A stretch of 64,000 nt of DNA, taken from contig BAAAJN010000007.1 in assembly GCA_039527025.1 (NCBI GenBank), forward strand, positions 186,001 to 250,000, written 5' to 3'. Under the pieces are notes generated by a model, which was given only the letters and a program-made list of their open reading frames with translations, was not told the origin of the DNA and did not search any database. This DNA is from Microlunatus lacustris. Its GTDB lineage: Bacteria > Actinomycetota > Actinomycetes > Propionibacteriales > Propionibacteriaceae. The position numbers and the translations under genes were made by a program. Below are positions 1-7,553 of this stretch, piece by piece; positions within the stretch are counted from its first letter, which is position 1; every line of letters starts with the position of its first letter.

Positions 1-162
1 AACCAGTCCGACCAGCGCACGCGGGCGAGCCGGGTCGAGCGCGGCGCCCCCGAGGACGCGCGGCAGCTGAGCTCAGGGGCGCAGGCCAGACCGGGCAGCG
101 ACGAGGTGCTGGAGGGGTCGGTCGAGGACGACAGGGACGAGCGGGAGGGTCGTGGTGGCTGA
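1..162 (+). CDS. possible 3' end of an upstream gene (edge, uncertain)
   Basis: Frame 1 stays open from the left edge to a TGA at 160-162 and has nearly all G or C in third positions, as real genes here do. The residues are acidic and polar with no recognisable domain. It would overlap the start of the next gene by about 10 bases, a common arrangement for coupled genes. The opposite strand also has open frames with similar codon statistics, so this could be a shadow. No function can be assigned. Confidence 0.2.
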   Translation, partial: NQSDQRTRASRVERGAPEDARQLSSGAQARPGSDEVLEGSVEDDRDEREGRGG

Positions 163-418
163 CCAGGGAGCAGAGCCGGGATCGGTGCTGCGCGGCGTCG
201 ACCCGCTGCCGTCCGGGCCGGACGGGATGGTCTGCTCGGCGAAGGGCTGCCGGCAGCAGGCAGCCTTCGACCTGCAGTGGAACAACCCGAAGATCCACAC
301 CCCGGACCGGCGCAAGCACTGGCTGGCCTGTGCGGAGCACCGCGAGCAGCTGCGCAGCTTCCTCGCCTCCCGCGGGTTCCTCCGCGACGTCGCGCCCCTG
401 CCGGCCGACGGCAGCTGA
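152..418 (+). CDS. small conserved actinobacterial Cys/His protein, unknown function
   Basis: An 88-residue protein beginning at GTG 152 (or GTG 155), just after the purine run GGGAGGG at 143-149; ATG 227 is a later in-frame alternative. The core reads CSAKGC near residue 27, then a tryptophan-rich stretch, then a CAEH motif near residue 64, so two Cys and a Cys/His pair could bind a metal such as zinc; that is inference. Similar short proteins (CSAKGCR, WxNP, HxPxRRKxWLAC) occur widely in actinobacteria, as I recall, mostly as hypothetical proteins. It ends 11 bases before the convergent moaA stop, so the two transcripts meet tail to tail. Confidence 0.75.
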   Translation: MVADQGAEPGSVLRGVDPLPSGPDGMVCSAKGCRQQAAFDLQWNNPKIHTPDRRKHWLACAEHREQLRSFLASRGFLRDVAPLPADGS

Positions 419-429
419 GCGCTCGCCGG

Positions 430-1503
430 TCAGCCGCCGATGGCCGACATGGGCCGGTCGGGCTGCAGGAACGTCGGGTCGTCGATGCCGTGTCCGGCCT
501 GCTTGCCGGCCACCGCCACGAGCCAGCGGTCGGCGATCTCGGCGTCGGTCGCGCCGGCCCGCAGCGCCCCGCGCAGATCGGACTCGGTGCGGGAGAACAG
601 ACAGGTGCGGATCTGCCCGTCGGCGGTCAACCGGACCCGGTCGCAGGCGCCGCAGAACGGCTTGGAGACCGCGGCGATGATGCCGACGGTGTGCTCGGTG
701 CCCGCGACGCGGAACAGCTCTGCGGGCGCGCTGCCGCGGGCCAGCGCGTCGGCCGGGTCCTCCACCAGGGGCAGGTGCGGCTCGATCCGGGAGCGGATCT
801 CGGCCGCGGTGATCATGGTCTGCCGGTCCCACGCGTGCTGGGCGTCCAGCGGCATCTGCTCGATGAAGCGGAGCTGGACGCCCTCGTCCATCGCCCAGCG
901 CAGCAGCGGGACCGCCTCGTGGTCGTTCACCCCCCGCATCAGGACGGTGTTGATCTTGACCGGGTCCAGCCCGGCCTGCCGTGCTGCCCGCACCCCGGCC
1001 AGCACGTCGTCCAACCGGCGGCGCCGGGTGAGGCTGGCGAAGGTGTCGGCCTGCAGGGTGTCCAGCGAGACGTTGATCCGGTCCAGGCCGGCCGCGGCCA
1101 GCGCTTCCGCCCGGCGCGCCAGCCCGATCCCGTTGGTGGTGAGCGCGATGACCGGTCGCGGCGCCAGCGCGGCGAGCCCGGCGACCAGCTGCTCCAGGTC
1201 GCGACGCAGCAGCGGCTCCCCACCGGTCAGCCGGAGGGTGGTGATGCCCAGCCGCTCGACGCCGATCCGCGCCAGCCGGACCACCTCGGCGTCCTCGAGG
1301 ACCTCGTCGTGCGGCATCCAGTCCAGGCCCTCGGCCGGCATGCAGTAGGTGCAGCGCAGGTTGCAGCGGTCGGTCAGCGAGATCCGCAGGTCGGTGGCCA
1401 CCCGGCCGTAGCGGTCGCGGAGAGCACCCGAGCCCGGACCGGGCGTGGGCGACGCGTCGGCGGCGGGACGCACGCGGGGCATCGCCAGATCGGTGGTGGG
1501 CAC
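430..1503 (-). CDS. moaA: GTP 3',8-cyclase MoaA (molybdenum cofactor biosynthesis)
   Basis: A 357-residue radical SAM enzyme for the first step of molybdopterin synthesis, converting GTP to 3',8-cyclo-GTP with MoaC completing the step. The N-terminal 4Fe-4S motif CNLRCTYC (Cys47, Cys51, Cys54) binds SAM; the C-terminal cluster is CGACDRVRLTADGQIRTC (Cys284, Cys287, Cys301). The protein ends in GG, the typical MoaA tail. About 30 low-complexity residues precede the conserved RYGRVATDLRISLTDRC, so an internal start is possible, but GTG 1503 lies 7 nt after a TAGACT box and fits a leaderless mRNA. No other moa gene is adjacent; fdhD and a DUF6457 gene lie 1.5-2.8 kb away. Confidence 0.95.
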   Translation of the reverse strand: MPTTDLAMPRVRPAADASPTPGPGSGALRDRYGRVATDLRISLTDRCNLRCTYCMPAEGLDWMPHDEVLEDAEVVRLARIGVERLGITTLRLTGGEPLLRRDLEQLVAGLAALAPRPVIALTTNGIGLARRAEALAAAGLDRINVSLDTLQADTFASLTRRRRLDDVLAGVRAARQAGLDPVKINTVLMRGVNDHEAVPLLRWAMDEGVQLRFIEQMPLDAQHAWDRQTMITAAEIRSRIEPHLPLVEDPADALARGSAPAELFRVAGTEHTVGIIAAVSKPFCGACDRVRLTADGQIRTCLFSRTESDLRGALRAGATDAEIADRWLVAVAGKQAGHGIDDPTFLQPDRPMSAIGG

Positions 1504-1510
1504 GGAGTCG

Positions 1511-1516
1511 AGTCTA
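1511..1516 (-). promoter_or_regulatory. -10 box of moaA (leaderless)
   Basis: TAGACT on the minus strand, 7 nt before the GTG of moaA, which puts the expected transcription start at or next to the start codon. No clear -35 box is seen. Confidence 0.55.
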
Positions 1517-1601
1517 GATCCCGCGACGGCGGCCGGGACCGCGGTTCAGCAACGATCCCACCCCCGCGGTCCGGACCGTGGTGGCGCTCCCGGATCACGC
1601 C

Positions 1602-1607
1602 TAGGAT
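1602..1607 (+). promoter_or_regulatory. -10 box of the DosR-like regulator
   Basis: TAGGAT, about 65 bases before the ATG at 1673. It would give a leader of roughly 60 nt that contains AAGGTGG (1655-1661) as a ribosome site. No good -35 hexamer is visible. Confidence 0.4.
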
Positions 1608-1672
1608 GGGGCCAGCACTCCGGGGGACTGCTGGACATCGACCAACCCGATCCGAAGGTGGCCCCGACCGCT

Positions 1673-2359
1673 ATGAGCAGCTCCCCGACGATGACCGTCC
1701 CGCCGGCCGACCCCGGCACCGCGACCATCCGCGTCTTCTTGATGGACGACCACGAGCTGGTCCGACGCGGGCTGGTGGACCTGCTGAAGTCCGAGCCCGA
1801 CATCACCGTGGTCGGCGAGGCCGGCACGGCGGCCGAGGCCCGGCGCCGCATCGGCGGCGCCCGCCCCGACGTGGCCCTGCTCGACGGCCGGCTGCCGGAC
1901 GGCAGCGGCATCGACGTCTGCCGCGACGTGCGCTCGAGCCACCCCGACATCCGCTGCGTCATCCTCACCTCGTTCGACGACGACGAGGCCCTGTTCTCCG
2001 CGATCATGGCCGGGGCGTCGGGCTACCTGCTGAAGGAGGTCGGCGGCTCCAACCTGGTGGCCGGGATCCGGCAGGTCGCGGCCGGGCACTCGCTGATCGA
2101 CCCCGCGGTGACCCAGAAGCTGCTCGACCGGCTGCGCAACCCCGTCCAGGCGTCCTCGAAGCTGGACCAGCTGACGCCGCGCGAGCGGGAGATCCTCGAC
2201 CTGATCACCGACGGGTGCACGAACCGGCAGATCGGCGAGGCGTTGTTCCTGGCCGAGAAGACGGTGAAGAACTACGTCTCCATCCTGCTCACCAAGCTGG
2301 GCATGCAGCGCCGGACGCAGGCGGCGGTCTACGGCTCGCAGATCCGCCACGGGCACTGA
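1673..2359 (+). CDS. DosR/DevR-like NarL-family response regulator
   Basis: A 228-residue response regulator. The receiver domain (about 20-140) has the acidic pair D25-D26 in FLMDDHELVRRG and a phospho-acceptor D71 in ALLDGRLPDGSG. A LuxR-type HTH (about 160-226) reads LTPREREILDLITDGCTNRQ and continues with LAEKTVKNYVS and KLGMQRRTQAAVYG. The HTH and receiver wording is close to mycobacterial DosR (DevR), the hypoxia/NO/CO dormancy regulator, so a redox or gas-responsive role is likely by homology. Its heme kinase (DosS/DosT-like) is not in this window. ATG 1673 was chosen because the open frame upstream is low-complexity; ATG 1691 is also possible. Confidence 0.9.
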   Translation: MSSSPTMTVPPADPGTATIRVFLMDDHELVRRGLVDLLKSEPDITVVGEAGTAAEARRRIGGARPDVALLDGRLPDGSGIDVCRDVRSSHPDIRCVILTSFDDDEALFSAIMAGASGYLLKEVGGSNLVAGIRQVAAGHSLIDPAVTQKLLDRLRNPVQASSKLDQLTPREREILDLITDGCTNRQIGEALFLAEKTVKNYVSILLTKLGMQRRTQAAVYGSQIRHGH

Positions 2360-2399
2360 CCTGGCGGCCTCCGGGCCCGCTCCGCTGGACCGGGCCGGT

Positions 2400-2428
2400 C
2401 CCTGAGCCCCTGACGGGCGGGCTCAGGG
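2400..2428. terminator. bidirectional hairpin between convergent genes
   Basis: A perfect 10-bp stem CCCTGAGCCC / GGGCTCAGGG with a 9-nt loop lies between the convergent regulator (ends 2359) and DoxX gene (ends 2442). There is no clear U-run. The arms share the GCTCAGGG core of the dispersed palindrome at 39492 and 42372. Confidence 0.6.
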
Positions 2429-2441
2429 ACGGGGCTGCGGC

Positions 2442-2999
2442 TCAGGCGCCGCCGGCGGTGGCGTGCGGGTCGCCGGTCTCCTCGGCGTCGGTGTCGTCGC
2501 CGCGCGCGGCCAGCACCTTGGCCCGCTCGCTGATCAGGTAGACCGCAGCGGCGCCCGCGGAGGCGAGCGCGACCGCCCGCATCCAGGGCTTGTTCAGCGC
2601 GTCCCCGGTCAGCGCGTCGAGGGAGAACCGGCCGGGACCACCGAGCGCCACCGCGGCGCCGACCAGCCCGAACGTCGCCGGCAGCTCGTACCCGCCCTCG
2701 GTGTTGAAGAAGCCGGTGTGGGTCGAGCTGGCCACCACCATGTTGCCCGCCACGGCGGCTCCCGCCGGCCCGCTGGCCAGGCCCAGCGCGAGGAGGGCGC
2801 CGCCCCCGGCCTCCGCCAAGCCTGCGAAGAGTGCGTTGCGCTCCCCCGGAACGAAGCCGACCGACTCGAACCAGCCGCCCGTGCCCTTGATGCCGTAGCC
2901 CCCGAAGGAGCCGAACAGCTTCTGCGCGCCGTGCGCGACGCAGACCCCACCCACGCCGGCCCGGACCAGCAGCAGACCGAAGTCACTTCCCTTGCTCAT
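2442..2999 (-). CDS. DoxX-family membrane protein
   Basis: A 185-residue four-helix membrane protein of the DoxX family. The N-terminal motif LLLVRAGVGGVCVAHGAQKLFG and the following GGYGIKGTGGWFESVG are typical of bacterial DoxX. Four hydrophobic helices fall at about residues 8-28, 55-80, 90-115 and 130-150, with a polar C-terminal tail. Family members have been tied to sulfur oxidation or oxidative-stress complexes, but many are uncharacterised, so the role here is open. ATG 2999 is preferred over GTG 3008 because GGAAGG sits 8 nt upstream of it. It is separated from fdhD (ends 3053) by about 50 bases. Confidence 0.85.
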   Translation of the reverse strand: MSKGSDFGLLLVRAGVGGVCVAHGAQKLFGSFGGYGIKGTGGWFESVGFVPGERNALFAGLAEAGGGALLALGLASGPAGAAVAGNMVVASSTHTGFFNTEGGYELPATFGLVGAAVALGGPGRFSLDALTGDALNKPWMRAVALASAGAAAVYLISERAKVLAARGDDTDAEETGDPHATAGGA

Positions 3000-3052
3000 C
3001 TGGCACACCTTCCGCTCGAGGACCTGGGGGGCGAACGCTACCGCTCGCGACG

Positions 3053-3889
3053 TCAGCCGACGACGGCCGGGGTGAGCACGCGCTCGGGATGGGAGTAGAC
3101 GTTCATCCGCTCGCCGCGCACGAAGCCGACCAGGGTCAACCCCGCCTCGGTCGCCAGCTCGGCAGCCAGCGAGCTGGGGGCGGAGACGGCGACCATCATC
3201 GGCAGCCCGGCGAGCACAGCCTTCTGGGTCAGCTCGAAGGACGCCCGCCCGGACACCACCAGCACCAGGTCGGACAGCGGCAACCGGCCCTGGCGGAGCG
3301 CCCAGCCCACCACCTTGTCGACCGCGTTGTGCCGGCCGACGTCCTCCCGCGCGCAGATGATGGCGCCGTCGGTCCTCATCAGGCCGGCCGCGTGCAGTCC
3401 GCCGGTCTTGTCGAACGCCTTCTGCTGCTCCCGCAACCGGTCCGGCGCTGCGGAGATGAGCGCCGCCGGCAGCCGCAGCCCCTCCCCCAGCGGGTGGCAG
3501 GTCTGCTTGACCACCTGGTCGATGCTCGTGGTGCCGCAGACCCCGCAGGCGCTGGTGGTGGTGACCCGGCGCCGTTGCTCGGGAGCCGGCGGCAGCGCGG
3601 TGGGCGCCAGCGCGACGTCGAGGACGTTGTAGGTGTTCTGGCCGTCCGGCCCGACGCCGTCGCAGTAGCGGGCCCCCACCAGGTCGGCGGCGGAGGCGAT
3701 GACGCCCTCGCTGTGCAGCAGCCCGTGCACCAGGTCGATGTCGTCGCCGGGCGTGCGCATGGTGACCTGGAACGACTCACCGTCCAGGCGGATCTCCAGC
3801 GGCTCCTCCACGGCGAGGGTGTCGGTGCGGCGGACAGCCGGACCGGTTCCGAGCTTGAGCACCGGGTGCAGGCGGGTGACACGTCCCAT
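3053..3889 (-). CDS. fdhD: formate dehydrogenase sulfurtransferase FdhD
   Basis: A 278-residue FdhD. Family members relay sulfur from a cysteine desulfurase to the molybdenum cofactor so that formate dehydrogenase becomes active. The key SACGVCG motif is present (Cys115 and Cys118), as are the C-terminal segments REDVGRHNAVDKVVG and VSGRASFELTQKA. ATG 3889 begins the conserved MGRVTR start and lies 6 nt after CAGGAT; an upstream extension to 3940 is low-complexity. No formate dehydrogenase gene is in the window; the DUF6457 gene immediately upstream on the other strand supports a molybdenum-cofactor setting. Confidence 0.95.
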   Translation of the reverse strand: MGRVTRLHPVLKLGTGPAVRRTDTLAVEEPLEIRLDGESFQVTMRTPGDDIDLVHGLLHSEGVIASAADLVGARYCDGVGPDGQNTYNVLDVALAPTALPPAPEQRRRVTTTSACGVCGTTSIDQVVKQTCHPLGEGLRLPAALISAAPDRLREQQKAFDKTGGLHAAGLMRTDGAIICAREDVGRHNAVDKVVGWALRQGRLPLSDLVLVVSGRASFELTQKAVLAGLPMMVAVSAPSSLAAELATEAGLTLVGFVRGERMNVYSHPERVLTPAVVG

Positions 3890-3895
3890 GCCATC

Positions 3896-3901
3896 ATCCT
3901 G
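3896..3901 (-). promoter_or_regulatory. -10-like box of fdhD
   Basis: CAGGAT on the minus strand, 6 nt before the ATG of fdhD. Spacing matches the leaderless pattern seen at several genes here, though the first base departs from TANNNT. Confidence 0.35.
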
Positions 3902-3984
3902 GCACCGGACACCTGACCGGTCACCACCGCCGGCCCCCACCGGGTCGGCGCGGACGCCGTGGGAGCGGTGGGAGGAGGACGGCT

Positions 3985-4242
3985 GTGGAGCTCGCCCAGT
4001 GGCTGGAGGCCGTGGCCTCGCGGCTCGACCTGCCCGGCGGTCCGCTCACCGAGACCGAGGTGACGGTGCTGCTGGACCTCGCCCGCGACGCCGCCCACGA
4101 GGTCGAGCGGGTGGCGGCACCCTTGACCACCTTCCTGGCCGGGGTGGCCGTCGGCCGGGGCCTCCCGCTGGAGGACGCGGCACGGACGCTGACCAACCTG
4201 CTGGCCGAGCCCGGCCCGCAAGCCGAGGACAGCCCCGGCTGA
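3985..4242 (+). CDS. DUF6457 small protein (molybdenum-cofactor associated)
   Basis: An 85-residue helical protein starting at GTG 3985, 6 nt after a strong ribosome site GGAGGAGG (3971-3978). The sequence MELAQWLEAVASRLDL followed by a three-helix segment ending in LTNLLAE matches the DUF6457 domain, which in many actinobacteria is encoded beside or fused to MobA, the molybdenum cofactor guanylyltransferase. Here it stands alone, divergent from fdhD with about 95 bases between the starts. No catalytic residues are apparent. Its biochemical function is unknown; a helper role in cofactor maturation is inference from neighbourhood. Confidence 0.75.
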   Translation: MELAQWLEAVASRLDLPGGPLTETEVTVLLDLARDAAHEVERVAAPLTTFLAGVAVGRGLPLEDAARTLTNLLAEPGPQAEDSPG

Positions 4243-4253
4243 GCGCCGGCGCG

Positions 4254-4259
4254 TACCCT
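4254..4259 (+). promoter_or_regulatory. -10 box of surf1 (leaderless)
   Basis: TACCCT followed by 6 nt and then the GTG start of the SURF1 gene at 4266. It supports that start in a reading frame that is open far upstream. Confidence 0.5.
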
Positions 4260-4265
4260 GGCCCG

Positions 4266-5027
4266 GTGCGTGGTCTGTGGGTCCGGTGGACCCTGCTCGT
4301 GGTGTTCGTGGCCGTGCTGGGCACGGTGTTCGTCAACCTCGGGGAGTGGCAGCTGGACCGGCTCGACCAGCGCCAGCAGCGCAACCGCGACACCCTGGCC
4401 AACGAGGCCAACCCGGTGGTGCCCTTCGAGCAGGTGTTCACCCGGCCGATCGCGGAGTCCGACCAGTGGCAGCGGGTCGAGGCCCGCGGCACCTTCGACC
4501 CCGACCACCAGTACGTCCTCCGCTACCGCAGCAACGGTGGCGCGAACGGCTACGAGGTGGTGACCCCGCTCCGCACCCCGGCCGGGACCGTGCTCGTCGA
4601 CCGGGGCTTCGTCCGGCTGGCCAAGGGCGAGCCGATCCCCGCGATGGCTCCGCCCCCGCCCGGTGGTGAGGTGACGGTGACGGGCCACGTCCGCCGGGAC
4701 GAGCGGGGCCGCGGCGCGGCCACCCGCCCGGTGGACGGCCAGATGCGGCTGATCAGCTCGGGGGCGATCGCGAAGACCCTGCCCTACCCGGTGGTGAACG
4801 GCTACATCGGCCTGCTGACCGTCGACCCGCCGCAGACCGGCGGGTTCGAACCGGTCCAGCTCCCGGAGATCTCCGACGGCCCGCACTTCTGGTACGCCGT
4901 CCAGTGGTTCATGTTCACCGGCATCGGGCTGGCCGGCGTCGTCGTGTTCATCCGCGGCGACCTCCGCGCCCGTCGGCACCAGCGCGAGGCCGCGGCCGCC
5001 GAGGCGAAGGTCCCCGCCGCCTCCTGA
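4266..5027 (+). CDS. SURF1-family cytochrome c oxidase assembly protein
   Basis: A 253-residue SURF1 protein, an inner-membrane factor for aa3-type cytochrome c oxidase that helps heme A insertion or delivery. A first transmembrane helix (about 8-27) is followed by GEWQLDRLDQR, the family signature, then a periplasmic domain with RGTFDPDHQYVLRYR and a second helix near 215-233 (WFMFTGIGLAGVVVF). The length is normal. GTG 4266 is placed just before the first helix; a longer open frame upstream to 3699 overlaps DUF6457 and is not real. The window also carries ctaA and ctaB for heme A synthesis, though not in the same operon. Confidence 0.93.
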   Translation: MRGLWVRWTLLVVFVAVLGTVFVNLGEWQLDRLDQRQQRNRDTLANEANPVVPFEQVFTRPIAESDQWQRVEARGTFDPDHQYVLRYRSNGGANGYEVVTPLRTPAGTVLVDRGFVRLAKGEPIPAMAPPPPGGEVTVTGHVRRDERGRGAATRPVDGQMRLISSGAIAKTLPYPVVNGYIGLLTVDPPQTGGFEPVQLPEISDGPHFWYAVQWFMFTGIGLAGVVVFIRGDLRARRHQREAAAAEAKVPAAS

Positions 5028-5115
5028 CGCGCAGACCCGGCCCGCGCCGTCCTGCGAAGAGGACACCGGCGGACCAGAGCGCAGAACGCGTCCGAGCGGA
5101 GCGAGGACAGACAGC

Positions 5116-5121
5116 TACTGT
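5116..5121 (+). promoter_or_regulatory. -10 box of the SDR gene (leaderless)
   Basis: TACTGT, 6 nt before ATG 5128. Same geometry as the leaderless promoters at 4254 and 20109. Confidence 0.5.
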
Positions 5122-5127
5122 GCGCAC

Positions 5128-5904
5128 ATGGACCTGGGCCTGACCGGACGCACCTTCGTCGTGACCGCTGCCAGCAGCGGTCTGGGCCGGGCCAGCGCGG
5201 CCGCTCTGGTCGCCGAGGGCGCCCGCGTCGTCGTGGTCGCGCGGCGCACCGAGCTGCTGGCCGACGTCGTCGCCGGGCTGGACGCGGCCGCACCGGCGGG
5301 TCCGGCGGCGGTCGCCCTGACCGCCGACGTCGCCGACCCCGGCACCGGTCCGCGGGCCGCCGCCCTGGCCCTGGAGGCCTTCGGCCGGCTCGACGGGGTC
5401 CTGGTCAGCGTCGGCGGACCGCCAGCCGGCAGCGTGCGCGGTACCAGTCCCGAGCAGTGGCGGGACGCCTTCGGGAGCGTCTTCCTGCCTGCGCTCGCGG
5501 TCACCGAGGCGGTCCTGCAGGCGGGCACCGCCGCCGACCTCGCCGTCGGCTGGGTGCTGTCCACCTCGGTGCGGTCCCCGGTCGGCGGTCTGGCGGCCTC
5601 CAACGGGCTGCGCCCGGGCCTCGGCATGCTGGTCAAGCAGCTGGCCGACGAGGTCGGCCCCGAGGGCACCCGGGTCGTCGGGCTGATGCCGGGCCGGGTG
5701 GACACCGAGCGGGTGCGGCACCTGGACGACCTGGCCGAGGACCCCTCGGCCGCGCGCCGGGCCTCCGAAGCCGCCGTCCCGCTGCGTCGCTACGGCCAGC
5801 CCGAGGAGTTCGGCCGGGTCGCCGCCTTCGTCCTGTCGCCGGCGGCCTCCTACCTGACCGGCTGCGTCATCCCCGTCGAGGGCGGGGCCCTGCGGACGCT
5901 GTGA
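5128..5904 (+). CDS. short-chain dehydrogenase-like protein lacking the YxxxK pair
   Basis: A 258-residue Rossmann protein of the SDR superfamily. The cofactor motif TAASSGLGRA (about 13-22) and ARR near 42 suggest NADP(H). The region that should hold the catalytic Tyr-x3-Lys reads GGLAASNGLRPG, so Tyr is Leu and Lys is Asn if aligned with the usual YAASKAG. The rest, including MPGRVDTER and the YLTGCVIPVEGG tail, is like FabG. A subgroup of SDRs with LSNxLRxG at this site exists, so this may be a conserved non-classical enzyme. Its TGA overlaps the GTG start of the next gene, so the pair is translationally coupled. Confidence 0.88.
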   Translation: MDLGLTGRTFVVTAASSGLGRASAAALVAEGARVVVVARRTELLADVVAGLDAAAPAGPAAVALTADVADPGTGPRAAALALEAFGRLDGVLVSVGGPPAGSVRGTSPEQWRDAFGSVFLPALAVTEAVLQAGTAADLAVGWVLSTSVRSPVGGLAASNGLRPGLGMLVKQLADEVGPEGTRVVGLMPGRVDTERVRHLDDLAEDPSAARRASEAAVPLRRYGQPEEFGRVAAFVLSPAASYLTGCVIPVEGGALRTL

Positions 5905-6761
5905 GCGTCGCCGAGGTGCTGGACCTGCTCCGCTGCCCCCTCTGCGGCCAGGCGGTCACCGACGACGACGGCAGCGTCCGCTGCGCGTCCGGGCACCACT
6001 TCGACGTCGCCCGGCAGGGCTACCTCAACCTGCTGGGCACCCGGCCACCGCAGCACGCCGACACCGCAGCGATGGTCGCCGCCCGCGAGCGGTTCCTGGG
6101 CGCGGGGGCCTACGCGGCCGTGGCCACGGCCCTCGTCGACGCGGCCCGGACCGGCCTGCAGGACACCCGGGACGCCCTCCCGCCGGCGCCGGCGCTGCTG
6201 GAGGCCGGAGCGGGCACCGGCTACTACACCGCTGCCCTGCTCGAGGGTCTCGGCGGCCGCGCCGTCGCCCTCGACATCTCCGCCGCGGCCGCCCGCCGCG
6301 CCGCCCGGGCCCACCCGCAGCTGGGCGCCGTCGTCGCCGACGCCTGGTCCGACCTCCCGCTGGTCACCGGCGCGGTCGACGTGGTGGCCAGCGTCTTCGC
6401 CCCTCGCAACCCGTCGGAGTTCGCTCGGGTGCTGCGCCCCGACGGGGTGCTGGTGGTGGTCACCCCGCGGTCGGAGCACCTGCAGGAGCTCCGCGGGGCC
6501 CTCGGGCTGCTCGAGGTCGAGCCCGGCAAGCAGCAGCGGCTGGCGGCCGGCCTGGACGACCGCTTCGCCCGGGCAGCCGAGCTCGACGTGGCGTTCGAGG
6601 CGGCCTGGTCCCAGACCACGGTGCAGGACCTGGTGGCGATGGGCCCGAACGCGTTCCACGTCGACGCCGAGGAGATGGCGGCCCGCACCGCAGCGCTCCC
6701 CGAGCCGGTGCGCTGCACGGTGTCGGTGACGGTCTCCACCTGGGTCAGGTGCCCGACCTGA
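5901..6761 (+). CDS. RlmA-type 23S rRNA (guanine-N1) methyltransferase
   Basis: A 286-residue SAM-dependent methyltransferase. An N-terminal zinc finger uses Cys12, Cys15, Cys28 and His32 (RCPLCGQ, RCASGHHFD), followed by ARQGYLNLL, which is typical of RlmA-family enzymes that methylate 23S rRNA near G745/G748. The SAM motif LEAGAGTGYYTAALLEGL lies near residue 100. In Gram-positives the TlrB branch of this family can give tylosin resistance, but the site cannot be told from sequence alone. GTG 5901 overlaps the SDR stop (GTGA). The 3' end overlaps the convergent crotonase by 17 bases. Confidence 0.87.
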   Translation: MSVAEVLDLLRCPLCGQAVTDDDGSVRCASGHHFDVARQGYLNLLGTRPPQHADTAAMVAARERFLGAGAYAAVATALVDAARTGLQDTRDALPPAPALLEAGAGTGYYTAALLEGLGGRAVALDISAAAARRAARAHPQLGAVVADAWSDLPLVTGAVDVVASVFAPRNPSEFARVLRPDGVLVVVTPRSEHLQELRGALGLLEVEPGKQQRLAAGLDDRFARAAELDVAFEAAWSQTTVQDLVAMGPNAFHVDAEEMAARTAALPEPVRCTVSVTVSTWVRCPT

Positions 6762-7506
6762 CGCCGCCCGCGGCGTGCCGCAGCAGGGGGACCTGGGTGC
6801 TCCGCTCAGCCCGCCGCTGCTCGTCCGCCGACCGGCCGACGGCATCGGCCAGCAGCCGCTTGGTCGCCCGCAGCACGGGAGCGGGCAGGGCCAGCAGCGC
6901 GTCGAGCAGCTCGTCGACCGCGGCCTCCAGGCCTGCGGCGCCGGCGACCCGGGTGAGCAACCCCCAGGCCAGCGCCTCCTCCGCGGCCACGGGCCGGGCC
7001 AGCAGGCACAGCTCGAGCGCACGGCTGTAGCCGACCAGCTCGACCAGGGCCGCGGTGCCGCCGAGGTCAGGCACCAGCCCGAGCCGGGACTCCGCCATCA
7101 CCAGCTGCGCATCGGCGGCGGCGACGCGGAGGTCGGCGGCCAGGGCGAGCTGGAAGCCCGCCCCGATCGCCCGGCCCTGCACGACGGCGACGACGACGGC
7201 CGGCAGCGACCGCCACGGCGTGAACGCCTGCTGGAAGCCGCCGATCGCCTCGGCCAGCGCGGCGTCCGACCCCGGCAGCAGGGCCTCCACCGACCCCTCG
7301 GCGGTCCCACCCGGCTGGAGCTGGCGCAGGTCGAGGCCGGCGCTGAAGTCGGGACCGGTGGCGCGCAGCAGGACGACACGCACCTCGACGGGCAGCATCG
7401 CCGGGACCCGGGCCAGCGAGGCCCAGGTGGTGAAGCTCTGCGCGTTGCGCACCTCGGGCCGGTCCAGCCAGACCGCGGCCACCGGACCGTCGACCACCAG
7501 GACCAC
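6745..7506 (-). CDS. enoyl-CoA hydratase/isomerase family protein
   Basis: A 253-residue crotonase-fold protein. The N-terminus VAAVWLDRPEVRNAQS, the oxyanion segment DFSAGLDLRQL (about 64-74) and the helix QGRAIGAGFQLALAADLRVA (about 115-134) define the family. The catalytic-site segment MAESRLGLVPDLGGTAAL contains a Glu at the position used by hydratases. Substrate is unknown; it could act on CoA esters in fatty acid or amino acid breakdown. GTG 7506 is the first available start; the conserved core begins a few residues later. It follows the HTH gene on the same strand with about 47 bases between. Confidence 0.88.
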   Translation of the reverse strand: MVLVVDGPVAAVWLDRPEVRNAQSFTTWASLARVPAMLPVEVRVVLLRATGPDFSAGLDLRQLQPGGTAEGSVEALLPGSDAALAEAIGGFQQAFTPWRSLPAVVVAVVQGRAIGAGFQLALAADLRVAAADAQLVMAESRLGLVPDLGGTAALVELVGYSRALELCLLARPVAAEEALAWGLLTRVAGAAGLEAAVDELLDALLALPAPVLRATKRLLADAVGRSADEQRRAERSTQVPLLRHAAGGVRSGT

Positions 7507-7553
7507 CCCACCCGGCAGCCGCTGGGCGGCCGCGCCCTCGGGTTGCAGCCTGG

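Noticed and set aside
73..315. Minus-strand frame near the left edge
   Set aside because: It overlaps the well-supported small Cys/His gene and has no start codon near a plausible domain.
277..2541. Long plus-strand frame opposite moaA and through the regulator
   Set aside because: Arg/Gly/Pro-rich shadow of moaA and of the response regulator in other frames.
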